Counted from the first letter of the stretch, positions 25,640 through 34,814 are shown. The stretch is 64,000 nucleotides of DNA from CAIJXB01 sp964455905 (GCA_964455905.1 CAYVYN010000001.1:310001-374000); one strand, 5' to 3'. A program made the numbers and translations. The notes: a model not told the origin generated them from the letters alone.

Positions 25640-26420
25640 ATTCAGGGTGCCATCGACGAATAAGAAAATACTCTTCTAGGTCGTTACAATAATTGTTTTT
25701 TGCTTTCTTTTTTTCGTTCAAAAGAAGGCTTTCTAGTCTTTCTTCAATTTTTGTTAAAATTACGCCTTCCCCTCCTTTGCTTTCAATTACTTGTTTTTCA
25801 TCATAAATAAAAATAATGTGGCCTTTCCATACAATGGCATCTAACGGTTTTAAACATTTTATGATTTCTTGGCTGTTTTTGCCTTCAATTGGAATAGAAG
25901 TACCAAAATTAAGCCAGGAAGAGGTGTTTCTCGGGGTAAATCCATCTGTGGCATAATAAATCAGTCCAGAACAGTCAAATCCTTTTAATTGCCACTTAAA
26001 ACAAAGATCAGGAGGCAGAGCTTCTTTTGGAGGATAAAGCACTAACATTTCTTGAACATTAAAACAGTTCCCTCCCCAACAGTAAGGCTCTTTTAAAGTA
26101 GAAAAAAGGGTTTTAAGAATAAAACAAGAAGAAGGAAGTTTAGGTGTTCTTTCTGGGGTTGTTTCATCCGCTGGGCTTAAAAAACGAGAATCTACAAAAA
26201 GAGGACCTTTATAAGGGTAGTCTTTTGTTGTTATTTCTAAAATGTGATTTGAGCAAGCTCTTTCTACTTTAAATTTTGTATTAGGAAAAGCAATTGTTTC
26301 GATGCCTCGAATGAGCCCTTGCGTGTCTAAAGGTAGGGATTTTCCGTCTTCACCCCCAAAAACAGATGTAAAATATTGGGTATTTAAAATGGGGGTGAAT
26401 GTTTTTGCTGTAAAATACAC
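25632..26420 (-). CDS. NlpC/P60-family cysteine peptidase
   Basis: A 262-residue protein with an N-terminal region of about 100 residues and a C-terminal NlpC/P60 domain. PYCWGGNC (about 112-119) then FDCSGL provide the typical start and the nucleophile Cys150; His201 in WKGHIIFI is the second catalytic residue. These enzymes cut D-gamma-glutamyl-diaminopimelate bonds in peptidoglycan. Chlamydiae keep such a gene (NlpC, CT127) to remodel septal peptidoglycan during division. No clear signal peptide is seen at this start. It could instead be exported by another route. Confidence 0.83.
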   Translation of the reverse strand: MYFTAKTFTPILNTQYFTSVFGGEDGKSLPLDTQGLIRGIETIAFPNTKFKVERACSNHILEITTKDYPYKGPLFVDSRFLSPADETTPERTPKLPSSCFILKTLFSTLKEPYCWGGNCFNVQEMLVLYPPKEALPPDLCFKWQLKGFDCSGLIYYATDGFTPRNTSSWLNFGTSIPIEGKNSQEIIKCLKPLDAIVWKGHIIFIYDEKQVIESKGGEGVILTKIEERLESLLLNEKKKAKNNYCNDLEEYFLIRRWHPEFI

Positions 26421-26492
26421 TGTTGCTACTCTTAATAGAAAACACGTATCATAGAAAAAAAGTGAATTTTAGGCAAAAACTAGGGTTGTTTT

Positions 26493-28049
26493 ATGATTAG
26501 AATATTGGGGTGTGTTTTACTTTTGTTGGCTGTTTTTTCATGCCAGTCCAAGCAAGAGCAAAAAGAAAAAAAAGCTTCCTTGAGGATTAATATTTTATCA
26601 GATCCCAAAACTGTAGATCCCAGAAAAACAAGAGATTTAAATGAACGTATTTTAACACAGATGCTGTTTGATGGCTTGATGCGGGTTGGTAAAGATGGAA
26701 AAAGTTCTTTTGCTTTAGCTAAAGATGTTGCTATTAGTGAAGATGGTTTGCAGTATACATTTCATCTTCAAGAAGCTTATTGGACCAATGGGGACAAAGT
26801 TCTACCCAAGGATTTTTTATATGCATGGAAAACAGCACTTTCGCCTTCGTTTCCTTCTGAAAATGCATATCAGTTATTTTGTATAAAAAATGCCGAAGAG
26901 ATAAAAAAAGGGCAAAAGCCAGTAGAAGAACTTGGTGTTTTAGCGTTAGATGAAAATACGTTGCAAATTAATTTAGCGTACCCTGTTCCTTATTTTTTAG
27001 AGCTTCTTTCCTTTTCTATTTTTTTCCCTGTACATGAAAAAATAGACGAAACATCCAGTTTAGCCTCTCAGTTTGTTTCTTGTGGCCCTTTTGTGTTAAA
27101 AAGTTGGAAGCATAACGATTTTATAGAGGTAGAAAAAAATAGTACGTATTTTGATGTGGAAAATGTTTCACTAGCTTCTATTTATATGACAATGGTCACT
27201 GAAGATACGGAAATTAGAATGTTTGAAAATGGTGAACTTGATTTTGCTGGTTCTCCTATGTCTGCTCTTCCTGTTGATTTAATCCAGGAGTTAAAAGAAA
27301 AGGATCTTTGTTTTTTTCCTTTTTTGGGGACTGCTTTTTGTCGTGTGAATGTTGAAAAAGAACCACTAAAAAATAAAGAGTTACGAAGGTCTTTAGCTTT
27401 GGCTATTAATAGAAAAGATTTGGTTCAATATATTTTGCAAGGTGGTCAAGAAGAGGCTTTTAGTCTTGTTCCAAATTCCAAGGTTTTATTTTATCCAGAA
27501 CGTAATTTTGAAAGCATGAAGAAAGAGGCAAAGAGTCTTTGGCAAAACAGTGGAATAGCATCTCCTAAAAAAATCACTCTTTTGTATGCTTCTAATCAAA
27601 AAAATCATCTTGTAGCACAAACGCTTCAAAGTAACTGGAAAGAAGTTTTAGGATTAGATGTTGTTTTAGAGGCTTGCGAAACGAAGGTCTACTACGCTCG
27701 TTTAAGTGCAAAAGAGTATCAAATTGCTTTGGGTTCCTGGATTGCAGATTATAACGACCCTGAAAGTTTTTTAGAGGTATTCAAGTACAAAAATACCTCG
27801 ACTAACAATACAGAGTGGGAAAACCTTTCTTATGCAAAGTCTTTAGATTTGGCTAAAAATCAAAAGGGAGAGAAAAGAGAAAATACTCTTTTAGAGTGCG
27901 AGTCTTATTTGCTTCAAGATATGCCGATTATTCCTATTTATCATTTGAAAGGACTTTATTTAAAAAACAAATATTTGAAAGGCGTTGTGATTTCTCCTTT
28001 AGGAAATATAGACTTTAAATGGGCTCGTATGGATTATTCAGAAAAATAA
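26493..28049 (+). CDS. oppA: Oligopeptide-binding lipoprotein of an ABC transporter
   Basis: A 518-residue SBP_bac_5 solute-binding protein. Signal peptide and lipobox end at Cys17 (AVFSC), so it is a lipoprotein. The body has the OppA hallmarks: NILSDPKTVDPRK, QMLFDGLMRV, TFHLQEAYWTNGD and PKDFLYAWK. It would deliver peptides to an Opp permease, none of which is encoded nearby. It is followed by two small exported paralogues, possibly in one transcript (8-base gap). Chlamydial genomes often carry several OppA paralogues. Confidence 0.9.
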   Translation: MIRILGCVLLLLAVFSCQSKQEQKEKKASLRINILSDPKTVDPRKTRDLNERILTQMLFDGLMRVGKDGKSSFALAKDVAISEDGLQYTFHLQEAYWTNGDKVLPKDFLYAWKTALSPSFPSENAYQLFCIKNAEEIKKGQKPVEELGVLALDENTLQINLAYPVPYFLELLSFSIFFPVHEKIDETSSLASQFVSCGPFVLKSWKHNDFIEVEKNSTYFDVENVSLASIYMTMVTEDTEIRMFENGELDFAGSPMSALPVDLIQELKEKDLCFFPFLGTAFCRVNVEKEPLKNKELRRSLALAINRKDLVQYILQGGQEEAFSLVPNSKVLFYPERNFESMKKEAKSLWQNSGIASPKKITLLYASNQKNHLVAQTLQSNWKEVLGLDVVLEACETKVYYARLSAKEYQIALGSWIADYNDPESFLEVFKYKNTSTNNTEWENLSYAKSLDLAKNQKGEKRENTLLECESYLLQDMPIIPIYHLKGLYLKNKYLKGVVISPLGNIDFKWARMDYSEK

Positions 28050-28057
28050 GGATTATT

Positions 28058-28447
28058 ATGTCGAAGATGTTTTTTTTATTGTTGTTTGCTGTTTCTTATA
28101 TTGAGGCAGTGAGTATTCGTTTGCATAATGAAGCTAGTTGTCCTTTAAAAGCTGTTATTTATGGAGCTGATGGAGTTGTTTTAAGTGAAGTAATTGTAGA
28201 CGCCCAGGGTTCTTCTATTTGGAGCGATTCTGTAAATCCTCTTCAAAAAGGAAATCTTCCTTCTCAAGGATCGATTAGGTCTAGGACTCCATTTACCGTT
28301 CATTGGGAGTGTTTAGATGGTAAAACATTTTGTATTTTGGAAGATGTTTCTACCGGCGCCTTGGTTACTACAGGGCAAGGAACAGGTAAAAAAGCTTGTG
28401 CGTCTCCCCATAAAACAGAAGTTGTTTCTTCAGAAAAAAAGGATTGA
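28058..28447 (+). CDS. Small exported Cys-containing protein, paralogue 1
   Basis: A 129-residue protein with a signal peptide (residues 1-17, MSKMFFLLLFAVSYIEA). The mature part starts VSIRLHNEASCPLKAVIYGADG and has Cys in HWECLDGKTFC and KKAC. It is a paralogue of the next gene: both share NxxxxPLKxxxxGAxG, a x-Tyr/Phe-x-V-x-W-x-CL-[DE]-G core, a Ser/Thr-Gly-Ala-x-Val-Thr stretch and a terminal Cys. Disulfides in the periplasm or on the surface are likely. I do not know its function. The ATG at 28058 has AAGGAT upstream. Confidence 0.75.
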   Translation: MSKMFFLLLFAVSYIEAVSIRLHNEASCPLKAVIYGADGVVLSEVIVDAQGSSIWSDSVNPLQKGNLPSQGSIRSRTPFTVHWECLDGKTFCILEDVSTGALVTTGQGTGKKACASPHKTEVVSSEKKD

Positions 28448-28449
28448 TT

Positions 28450-28812
28450 ATGATAAAAATATTTAGTTTTTTTATGGTTTTGTGTGCTACTTCTCTTTTT
28501 TCGGGTCTTTCCCTTTATAATGACAGCCCTTTTCCCCTAAAAGTCAAGGTGATAGGGGCCAATGGATCCAGGATTGGTGAGCAGGACATAGGTCCTCAAG
28601 GTCATTTTTATATGGAGGATCAGATGGGAGTATCGGATCCTGTAGGAGAACAAGATTCTAATTTTAGAAATTATAGCGATTCTGTTACTCCCTATCAGGT
28701 TTTTTGGTACTGTTTAGAAGGATCTCTATACTCTTCTTGCTTAGATGCTTCTGCTGGAGCCACGGTTACAGCAAACACTTGTGCTGGAACTTATGGATGC
28801 AAACTAAAATAA
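28450..28812 (+). CDS. Small exported Cys-containing protein, paralogue 2
   Basis: A 120-residue protein with a hydrophobic N-terminal signal (MIKIFSFFMVLCATSLFSG). The mature part mirrors the preceding gene: SLYNDSPFPLKVKVIGANG, then VFWYCLEGSLYSSC, then SAGATVTANTC and GCK at the end. Five Cys lie in the last third. Its start is two bases after the previous stop, so the pair is cotranscribed and arose by tandem duplication. Function unknown; a surface or secreted role fits the signals. The frame is open to a TTG at 28444. Confidence 0.75.
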   Translation: MIKIFSFFMVLCATSLFSGLSLYNDSPFPLKVKVIGANGSRIGEQDIGPQGHFYMEDQMGVSDPVGEQDSNFRNYSDSVTPYQVFWYCLEGSLYSSCLDASAGATVTANTCAGTYGCKLK

Positions 28813-28935
28813 AAATTCAACCCTTTGATTTCCTATAAGTTAATTATCTCGTTGTTTTATTGTGTGTAATTAAAATTACAAATTAACTATAATATTAATT
28901 ATAATATTATTAACACAATAAAGCGGAGTGTTTAT

Positions 28936-29469
28936 ATGGGGTTAATTAAAGGTTGTTCTTTTAATTTATGTCAAACTTCTGGCGAGTTTGCTTCTAGCGT
29001 TGTGTCTCATATGTCAGATGTCTCACTTCGTGTTTATAATTTTAGTGTAGCTTGTATTTTAGGATTTAATTTATTTAAGAACCCATTAGAAGAAACCGGC
29101 AGCCTAGAAATTATGAATAATATTCAATGGAAGTTATCCGTTGCTCAGGCTGTTCCTTTCGTTGGGCCTGTTTTTGTTTCACCCATAAAACAAGGGTTAA
29201 GTGTCTTAGAAGTTGGTTTTGGATTAGTTGCTTTAGCAGCAGTAAGAGCTTATGCCACCTGTTTTCCTAAGGTTAATGTAAAAGAGCTTGAGGCAGGGCC
29301 GAAAGAACACGTTATTAGTGGGTGTTATGGATTTTGTTCGAGTTCTTTAAATATTGTTACAGGAGGATACTCTGGTTTAGCTGAATTGGTCTATGGGGCC
29401 GCTGAGAGTATAGCTTACCATTTGACATCTTCAACAAAACAGGAACCTAAGATCCTTATACCTGTTTAA
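28936..29469 (+). CDS. Hypothetical membrane-associated protein, 177 aa
   Basis: A 177-residue protein without a signal peptide. It has hydrophobic stretches at about 29-48 (VYNFSVACILGFNLF), 75-105 (VPFVGPVFVS then VLEVGFGLVALAAVRAY) and 130-160. Paired hydrophobic segments without a signal peptide resemble chlamydial inclusion-membrane (Inc) proteins, but I cannot confirm the type. A GGAG site precedes the ATG. The 70 bases upstream are extremely AT-rich with inverted AT repeats, a possible promoter. It converges with ygfA (4 bases between stops). Confidence 0.6.
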   Translation: MGLIKGCSFNLCQTSGEFASSVVSHMSDVSLRVYNFSVACILGFNLFKNPLEETGSLEIMNNIQWKLSVAQAVPFVGPVFVSPIKQGLSVLEVGFGLVALAAVRAYATCFPKVNVKELEAGPKEHVISGCYGFCSSSLNIVTGGYSGLAELVYGAAESIAYHLTSSTKQEPKILIPV

Positions 29470-29472
29470 TTG

Positions 29473-30009
29473 CTAAAATGACCACACTTTGTCTAAAATG
29501 ACATCGTGTGGTTCTTTAGGAATTTTTGCGATTATATTTTCTTTAAAACCAATTCCCCACTTAATCACATCTGATGTTTTTGCGAGAAACCGATCAAAAT
29601 ATCCTTTTCCATACCCTAGCCTATTTCCTTCTTTATCAAAAGCAATTCCTGGGACTAAAATAATTCCAATTTTTTCCGGTGGGAAGAGAGGGCAAAAGGA
29701 AGGATTAGGCTCTTGAATGCCTAAATAAGATTTCTCTAAATGAGATAAATTCATCACCTTATAAAAATTTAGCGTGTCGTCTTCGACTTTAGGCAAAAGA
29801 AGTCTATTTTGTAATGAAAGCCATGAAAGAAGAGGCCAAAGATCTATTTCAGAAGAGTTACTAGCAAAACAACCTATATATGACTTTTCTTTTTCTAAGA
29901 GGCTTTTTAGAAAATGGCAAGCCAGAAAAGAAGCTTGTTCTTTTCTTTCTTTAGAAAGAGAATTTCTTTTAAAAAGAGCTTTTTTTCTAAGAAGGTTTTT
30001 AGTGGTCAT
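29473..30009 (-). CDS. ygfA: 5-formyltetrahydrofolate cyclo-ligase
   Basis: A 178-residue 5-formyltetrahydrofolate cyclo-ligase (ATP-dependent conversion to 5,10-methenyltetrahydrofolate). The family signature LVPGIAFDKEGNRLGYGKGYFDRFL is intact, and the N-terminal KxxLRKK/R-type start is present. It overlaps the next gene by 11 bases, so the minus-strand set PilM/PilN-like - PilO-like - MORN lipoprotein - ygfA is likely an operon. Same order as CT646-CT649. Confidence 0.93.
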   Translation of the reverse strand: MTTKNLLRKKALFKRNSLSKERKEQASFLACHFLKSLLEKEKSYIGCFASNSSEIDLWPLLSWLSLQNRLLLPKVEDDTLNFYKVMNLSHLEKSYLGIQEPNPSFCPLFPPEKIGIILVPGIAFDKEGNRLGYGKGYFDRFLAKTSDVIKWGIGFKENIIAKIPKEPHDVILDKVWSF

Positions 30010-31282
30010 TTGCTTTATCGTGATCTAAAATAGGAATTCCCTTTTCGTAAGGTATCTTTTTTAAAAAATACCCTTCACTATCATAGAGTGTAGCTGTTCC
30101 TTTTCCTTTTACAATACGAGATACAGGTTTTTTATCCCCTTTTTTATAATACGATCCGACTACGATATAGTCATTCTCATATTCCTCAGATAACATAAGG
30201 TCGCCATTTTTATACCAAGCAAAAGAAAGCCCATTTTTTTTATTTTGATACATTTCTTTTTGGCTTTCTTGCATTCCGTCAGGGAACCAAGTTTTGACTA
30301 TTCCTTGCAGGGTGTCGTCTTGCCAACTTACGAGAATTTTTTCTTTAAAAGGCGCTTCTAAATAATATTCGCGCTCTTCTCCATTTTTTTTCCCGTCTTT
30401 TTGATGGTATGCTATTTGTAGAAGCCCTTTATCGTTAAAACATTCTACGACACCTTCTGGGAGTCCTTTTTTATATTCAACAAGTCTTGTTAGTTTGCCT
30501 TCTTCAAATTCCGCTCTTTTACCATATCCATTTTGAATAGAGGCTGCCAAAGTGTCTCCTACATAGTAATATCCTTCTATAAGAAGACCCGTTTCGTAAA
30601 GTTCTTTGTAAATAGGCTTTCCTTCTTCTGTAATTGCAAAAGCATTTCCATGGGGTTTGTCGTTCAAGTAAGAAATATTTTCTAGTATTTCTCCTTGCGG
30701 TGAATAGATGCAAATAGAGCCTTCTAACATATCTTGAGAATAGGGAATCCGTTTTTTTAGAGATCCTTCAGGGTAGTAATATAGAGAATCTCCTTCGAGA
30801 GCTCCTTTTTCGTAAAAAATTTCAGCAACAAGAGCCCCTCTATCGTCCCATATTGTATTTTTTCCGTTGAAAACCCAAGACGCCAGAGAGCTTTCTGAAA
30901 GATCAGCAGCCCCTTCTATAATCGAAAATTCCATTTTTTGATGGCCATTAGGAAACCATTCTCTATAAGCCCCTTGAGCTCTTCCATCTACAACCTCAAG
31001 ATATTGCCAGATATGACCATTGCTGTGGTAACTAGTGAGTTTTGATGTCGATCTCCCTTCTTGATTTTTACCAAAAACCCGTAGGACTTTTTGATAGGGT
31101 TGAGGTGTGATGAAATCTGTGTTTTGGTAGCGAGAAAGTCGGTCTTTTGAGCTAACGGTTTCAGCAAATCCATTCCGGTCAATAATTTGAATACTTAGCA
31201 ATGTAGAATCGTCTGCTACTTTTTTTTGTCCACAACTACATAAAAGGATTAGAGAAAAGAAAAGAGCTAGAGTTTTTTTCAT
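29999..31282 (-). CDS. MORN/toxin-antitoxin-type repeat lipoprotein (CT648 type)
   Basis: A 427-residue lipoprotein: signal peptide with lipobox LLCSC (Cys17), then about ten repeats of roughly 22-24 residues of the MORN-2 pattern (WYPDG or YYSNGxxxxxxxYxxGxxxGxxxxY, for example HSNGHIWQYLEVVDGRAQGAYREWF). This family (COG2849, YwqK-like) is anchored in the envelope; its role is unknown in chlamydiae. It lies between ygfA and the PilO-like gene as in C. trachomatis. Confidence 0.82.
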   Translation of the reverse strand: MKKTLALFFSLILLCSCGQKKVADDSTLLSIQIIDRNGFAETVSSKDRLSRYQNTDFITPQPYQKVLRVFGKNQEGRSTSKLTSYHSNGHIWQYLEVVDGRAQGAYREWFPNGHQKMEFSIIEGAADLSESSLASWVFNGKNTIWDDRGALVAEIFYEKGALEGDSLYYYPEGSLKKRIPYSQDMLEGSICIYSPQGEILENISYLNDKPHGNAFAITEEGKPIYKELYETGLLIEGYYYVGDTLAASIQNGYGKRAEFEEGKLTRLVEYKKGLPEGVVECFNDKGLLQIAYHQKDGKKNGEEREYYLEAPFKEKILVSWQDDTLQGIVKTWFPDGMQESQKEMYQNKKNGLSFAWYKNGDLMLSEEYENDYIVVGSYYKKGDKKPVSRIVKGKGTATLYDSEGYFLKKIPYEKGIPILDHDKANDH

Positions 31283-31298
31283 AAATAAAATCCTGGTT

Positions 31299-31835
31299 TT
31301 ATGTGTTTTTTTGCCTTTGAAGTAGCTTCATTTGCAAAGAGTATATCTTTTCTTTTGTGTTTGGGTTTTCTATTTTTTCTAACGTAAAAGAAGTAAAGAG
31401 AAATTGTGGGGATCCTTTTACCTTTACTGTATCAGTTGAAATTGTTTTATTTTCTAAGGTAGAAAGAATGAGTCTAAGTTCTTTTTCTTCGATTTCTATC
31501 GGATTTTCTTGGATTAGCTCCATTTCTTTAAATAAGCTTGTTTTTTTCTCTTCTCCTGCCGCGAAAGACAAGCCAGGAAAGTTTTTTGAAAAATTATTTA
31601 AAAAATGAGGCGATGCGTGTTCTATTAGGTAGGGAGCGGTGTTTTCTTGTTTTTTTAAAAAAACTTCTTCTAGTGAAAGAGCTTTTTGTTTTAAGCCTTC
31701 TAATTCGAGATTTTGGCAATAAAAGACGCATAGGGTAAGCGGGAAGGTTAGCAGGAGAAGAATAGATCCAGATATTAAAGAAATCGGCTTAGATAGTAGT
31801 TCTTTAAGATTAAAAGAGATTTGTATTTTTTTCAT
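31299..31835 (-). CDS. PilO/GspM-like membrane protein (CT647 type)
   Basis: A 178-residue protein with one N-terminal transmembrane helix (about 18-38) followed by a coiled-coil stretch (NLELEGLKQKALSLEEVFLKK) and a small C-terminal domain. This is the layout of PilO/GspM of type IV pilus and type II secretion alignment platforms. It follows the PilM/PilN-like gene with zero gap. The family match is by architecture and position only; sequence similarity is not obvious. The role is probably in the T2SS-like apparatus of chlamydiae. Confidence 0.6.
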   Translation of the reverse strand: MKKIQISFNLKELLSKPISLISGSILLLLTFPLTLCVFYCQNLELEGLKQKALSLEEVFLKKQENTAPYLIEHASPHFLNNFSKNFPGLSFAAGEEKKTSLFKEMELIQENPIEIEEKELRLILSTLENKTISTDTVKVKGSPQFLFTSFTLEKIENPNTKEKIYSLQMKLLQRQKNT

Positions 31836-33308
31836 CTAAATCGATCCTGTTTTAGGTTTAAGAAAAAAGGAGGTGCTATAGTACCCTTCATTTTTTTCCC
31901 AAATAAATTCTTTTGTGGTATCTACAAGAGTATTTTCTTTAAGAAGAGTTTTTTGAAACTTTTCCGCTTCTGCTTCATTTACTATTTCAATTTGTAAGTG
32001 AATTTTTCCAACATATGGCGTTTTAGAGGACCCTACTTTAGGGTATTTTACTAAAGCGTAGTGGATTTTTTTGATTTCAAAAGAGCTTGGGTAGGTACTT
32101 AAGTACGCTAGTGTTTCTGAAACATCTGGAAAAGAAGGGGTCAAAGCGTAGGGCATTTGCTTTTTGTCGATAGAGTTTTCTAATTGAAAAAGTTCTTCTT
32201 TTAAATCGTCAAACGTTTCTAAAGATCTTTTTAGAGAAAAAGTTTCTTCTAGGTACGAGCTGAGCGCTTCTTTTTTTTGTGTCAGATTTACATAACTAAG
32301 ACAGATTGTTGTAAGAGTAAGTAGTGTCGAAGCTAAAGCTAAGGATAAAAACTTTTTTATTCGTTTTTTTTCAGCTGTTTGGGAAGTGAAATTCTTTTGT
32401 CTAAATTCAATAGATCGGCCATCTTCTTTTAAGGCATCTAAAGCAAGGCCTATAGGAATTGCGTAAGATTCAAGAGTAGTGCTATCGTATGGAAGCGGTT
32501 CTATTTCATAAATTGGTTTTTTTTCTTCTAATTCAATTTCTGAAGGTAGATGCAATCCAATCATCTCCTTTAATCCTACAAAAGAAGAAAGGTTTCCTAA
32601 AATAAGTAGTTTGATTGCTTCTTCTTTTTTACTGTCTCCATTTGTATCTTCTATTTTTTTTAGTAAAAATGAAAAAAGACGACGCAGTTCTTTTTCTAGT
32701 TGTTTGGGATCTTTAGTAATTTGTTCGGGATCTAGGCTAAATGGGTGGGAAAAAATTACTTCGCTTTTTTTTATAAACAAGGCTGTACAGCCATCTAAGC
32801 TGATGTGGAATATCAATGCTTGGTTTAGATGAGGAAAAAAGTGATGCGTAAACCGGCTCAACGCTTCTGGAAAACAGGATGTTTGTTCCGGATCTATTTG
32901 GTATTTCTCCCAAAAATCTAGATGAGAAAGAAGATTTTGTATTTTACTAATGAAAAGGGTTGCCTTAGATGTTTTAGAGAATTTATCTTCTGTAATTTGG
33001 ATAGCAGAAACTGCTTCTTCTTGCGGATATGGGATTTGTGTTTCTATTTGAAAAGGAATTGACTTCGTGATTTTTTCTTTATTTTGCAGGTTGAGTTGGA
33101 GAGATCTAATCAGGGTTTCTTTACTGGTCAAGCCTGAAATTAAAGAAAATTTTTCACTGCTGTTGGGCAGTAGTGAAAAGTAAAGCGGTTTTACATCAAG
33201 CGATAGAGGGACTGTTTTAAGCTCCTCTATATGTATTTTTTTATTTTTTAGCTGCAATTTAGCCCATTTTACATAGGGCCCTTCTGTTTGAAGACCAATC
33301 CAAAACAT
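31836..33308 (-). CDS. PilM/PilN (GspL)-like assembly protein (CT646 type)
   Basis: A 490-residue protein. Residues 1 to about 300 look like the PilM/GspL actin-like cytoplasmic domain (IGLQTEGPYVKWAKLQL start, then a Gln-Ile-x-Tyr-Pro segment near 91-95). A single helix follows at about 320-342 (FLSLALASTLLTLTTICLSYVNL) and then a coiled-coil plus ferredoxin-like periplasmic part, as in PilN. So it resembles a fused PilM-PilN, equal to GspL. With the next gene it forms a type II secretion/pilus inner-membrane platform. Assignment is by architecture. Confidence 0.6.
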   Translation of the reverse strand: MFWIGLQTEGPYVKWAKLQLKNKKIHIEELKTVPLSLDVKPLYFSLLPNSSEKFSLISGLTSKETLIRSLQLNLQNKEKITKSIPFQIETQIPYPQEEAVSAIQITEDKFSKTSKATLFISKIQNLLSHLDFWEKYQIDPEQTSCFPEALSRFTHHFFPHLNQALIFHISLDGCTALFIKKSEVIFSHPFSLDPEQITKDPKQLEKELRRLFSFLLKKIEDTNGDSKKEEAIKLLILGNLSSFVGLKEMIGLHLPSEIELEEKKPIYEIEPLPYDSTTLESYAIPIGLALDALKEDGRSIEFRQKNFTSQTAEKKRIKKFLSLALASTLLTLTTICLSYVNLTQKKEALSSYLEETFSLKRSLETFDDLKEELFQLENSIDKKQMPYALTPSFPDVSETLAYLSTYPSSFEIKKIHYALVKYPKVGSSKTPYVGKIHLQIEIVNEAEAEKFQKTLLKENTLVDTTKEFIWEKNEGYYSTSFFLKPKTGSI

Positions 33309-33519
33309 CTAATTTTCTCTTGTTTTTTTTCTACATTCTATCCTTCTTCATAGATTATTTCAAAACAAAATAGCTGAAAATATCTGGGTATTGTTATTAA
33401 TTGATGCTGTTTCATTTAAAGATAGTAAGCCTTTTCGATTTTTTAACGATTTTAACTTTTTTAAAAAGCAAAAAAATAACAGATAGGTTAGAATCTTGGC
33501 TTAGTAATAGGATGTTTAT

Positions 33520-33783
33520 ATGAATATTTTGGAATATATTATTCGTCTCGGCTTTTCTGTGTATACGCTTTTTTTATTTGGCGTTGTTGTAGGGTCCTGG
33601 TTTCCTCAGATCGCCCAGTCTCGTTTTATGAGATTTATCAGGTATTATGTAGACCCTTATTTGAATTTTTTTAGAAGAATTATCCCTCCTATTGGTGGCG
33701 TTTTAGATCTGAGCCCTATTTTAGCTTTTTTTGCTTTAAGTCTTTTAGAAAAGATTATTATTAGCTTTTTAAGAGGTTTATGA
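33520..33783 (+). CDS. yggT: YggT-family membrane protein
   Basis: An 87-residue protein with two hydrophobic segments. The block PYLNFFRRIIPPIGGVLDLSPILAFF is the YggT signature. The family is found widely in bacteria and plastids, where it is linked to chloroplast/thylakoid division and membrane organisation; its exact activity is unproven. The TGA stop overlaps the dus start codon by 4 bases. CT645 in C. trachomatis. Confidence 0.9.
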   Translation: MNILEYIIRLGFSVYTLFLFGVVVGSWFPQIAQSRFMRFIRYYVDPYLNFFRRIIPPIGGVLDLSPILAFFALSLLEKIIISFLRGL

Positions 33784-34814
33784 GTCATTTACAAAAGCCA
33801 TTTTCTTTAGGAAAAATTCTGTTACCCTCTAATATATTTTGCGCTCCTCTTGCAGGTTGTTCTGATTTTCCTTTTCGTAAAATGACAGCTTCTTATGGTC
33901 CTGGTCTTATTTACACAGAAATGACTAAGATGGACGCTTTGATCCGGCATGATCCTCATACATTTCGCATGCTTGATTATGAAGCTTCAATGCATCCGAT
34001 TGGGGCTCAAATTTGTGGGAGTAAGCCAGAATTAGCTGGACCTTGCGCTAAAATCATTGAAGATCTCGGATTTGACGTTGTAGATTTAAATTGTGGCTGT
34101 CCTGTTGACAAAGTGACAAAAGATGGTAGCGGATCTGCAATGCTTAAAGTCCCTGAAAAAATCGGTGAAATTATTGCTAATATGGTTGCTGCAGTCAAAA
34201 TTCCTGTTACTGTGAAAATTCGAGCAGGTTGGGACAGTGCTTCTATTTTTGCTCCTATGATTACAGAGATCGCAGAAAAAGCAGGAGCCTCTGCTATTTG
34301 TATTCATGGAAGAACTAGAGCTCAAGGTTATACAGGACCTGCTAAGTGGGATTATATTAAAGACTGCAAGCTCGTCGCCAAAAATATTAAAGTGATTGCT
34401 AATGGGGACATTTTCGATCCTCTCGCTGCGAAAGATGTTTTTTCTAAGACAGGGTGTGATGCTATTTTGATTGCAAGAGGAACCATGGGGCAGCCCTGGT
34501 TAGTCCAGGATATAGCGCACTATTTAGAAACGGGCGTTATTACGAAAAGAACAAGCCTAGATTATAAAAAAGCGCTTTTGGAGCATATGGTACATATTGC
34601 TGCTTATCAAAATGATAGAAGAGCTCTTTTAGACATTCGGAGGATTGGCTCTTGGTATCTTAGGTTAAGTCGGGGGACAAAGCAACTTAGAGAAGCAGTA
34701 AATAGGTCGGCTACTGTTGCAGAAGCATATTCTCACATATTAAATTTTGAGTGGGAAGAAGTTGATTTTACTCCACAAGCTCCTTCAACAGAGGCTCCTT
34801 GCGAGGTTTGTTGA
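33780..34814 (+). CDS. dus: tRNA-dihydrouridine synthase
   Basis: A 344-residue flavoenzyme that reduces uridine to dihydrouridine in tRNA D loops. FMN/substrate motifs: FCAPLAGCSDFPFRKM, DLNCGCPVDKV with the catalytic Cys (LNCGCP), VKIRAGWD, IHGRTRAQGYTG and ANGDIFD. C-terminal helical tRNA-binding domain with RRIGSWYLRLSRG. It resembles the DusB subgroup. Overlaps yggT by 4 bases (ATGA), a conserved pair (CT644/CT645). Confidence 0.94.
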   Translation: MSHLQKPFSLGKILLPSNIFCAPLAGCSDFPFRKMTASYGPGLIYTEMTKMDALIRHDPHTFRMLDYEASMHPIGAQICGSKPELAGPCAKIIEDLGFDVVDLNCGCPVDKVTKDGSGSAMLKVPEKIGEIIANMVAAVKIPVTVKIRAGWDSASIFAPMITEIAEKAGASAICIHGRTRAQGYTGPAKWDYIKDCKLVAKNIKVIANGDIFDPLAAKDVFSKTGCDAILIARGTMGQPWLVQDIAHYLETGVITKRTSLDYKKALLEHMVHIAAYQNDRRALLDIRRIGSWYLRLSRGTKQLREAVNRSATVAEAYSHILNFEWEEVDFTPQAPSTEAPCEVC

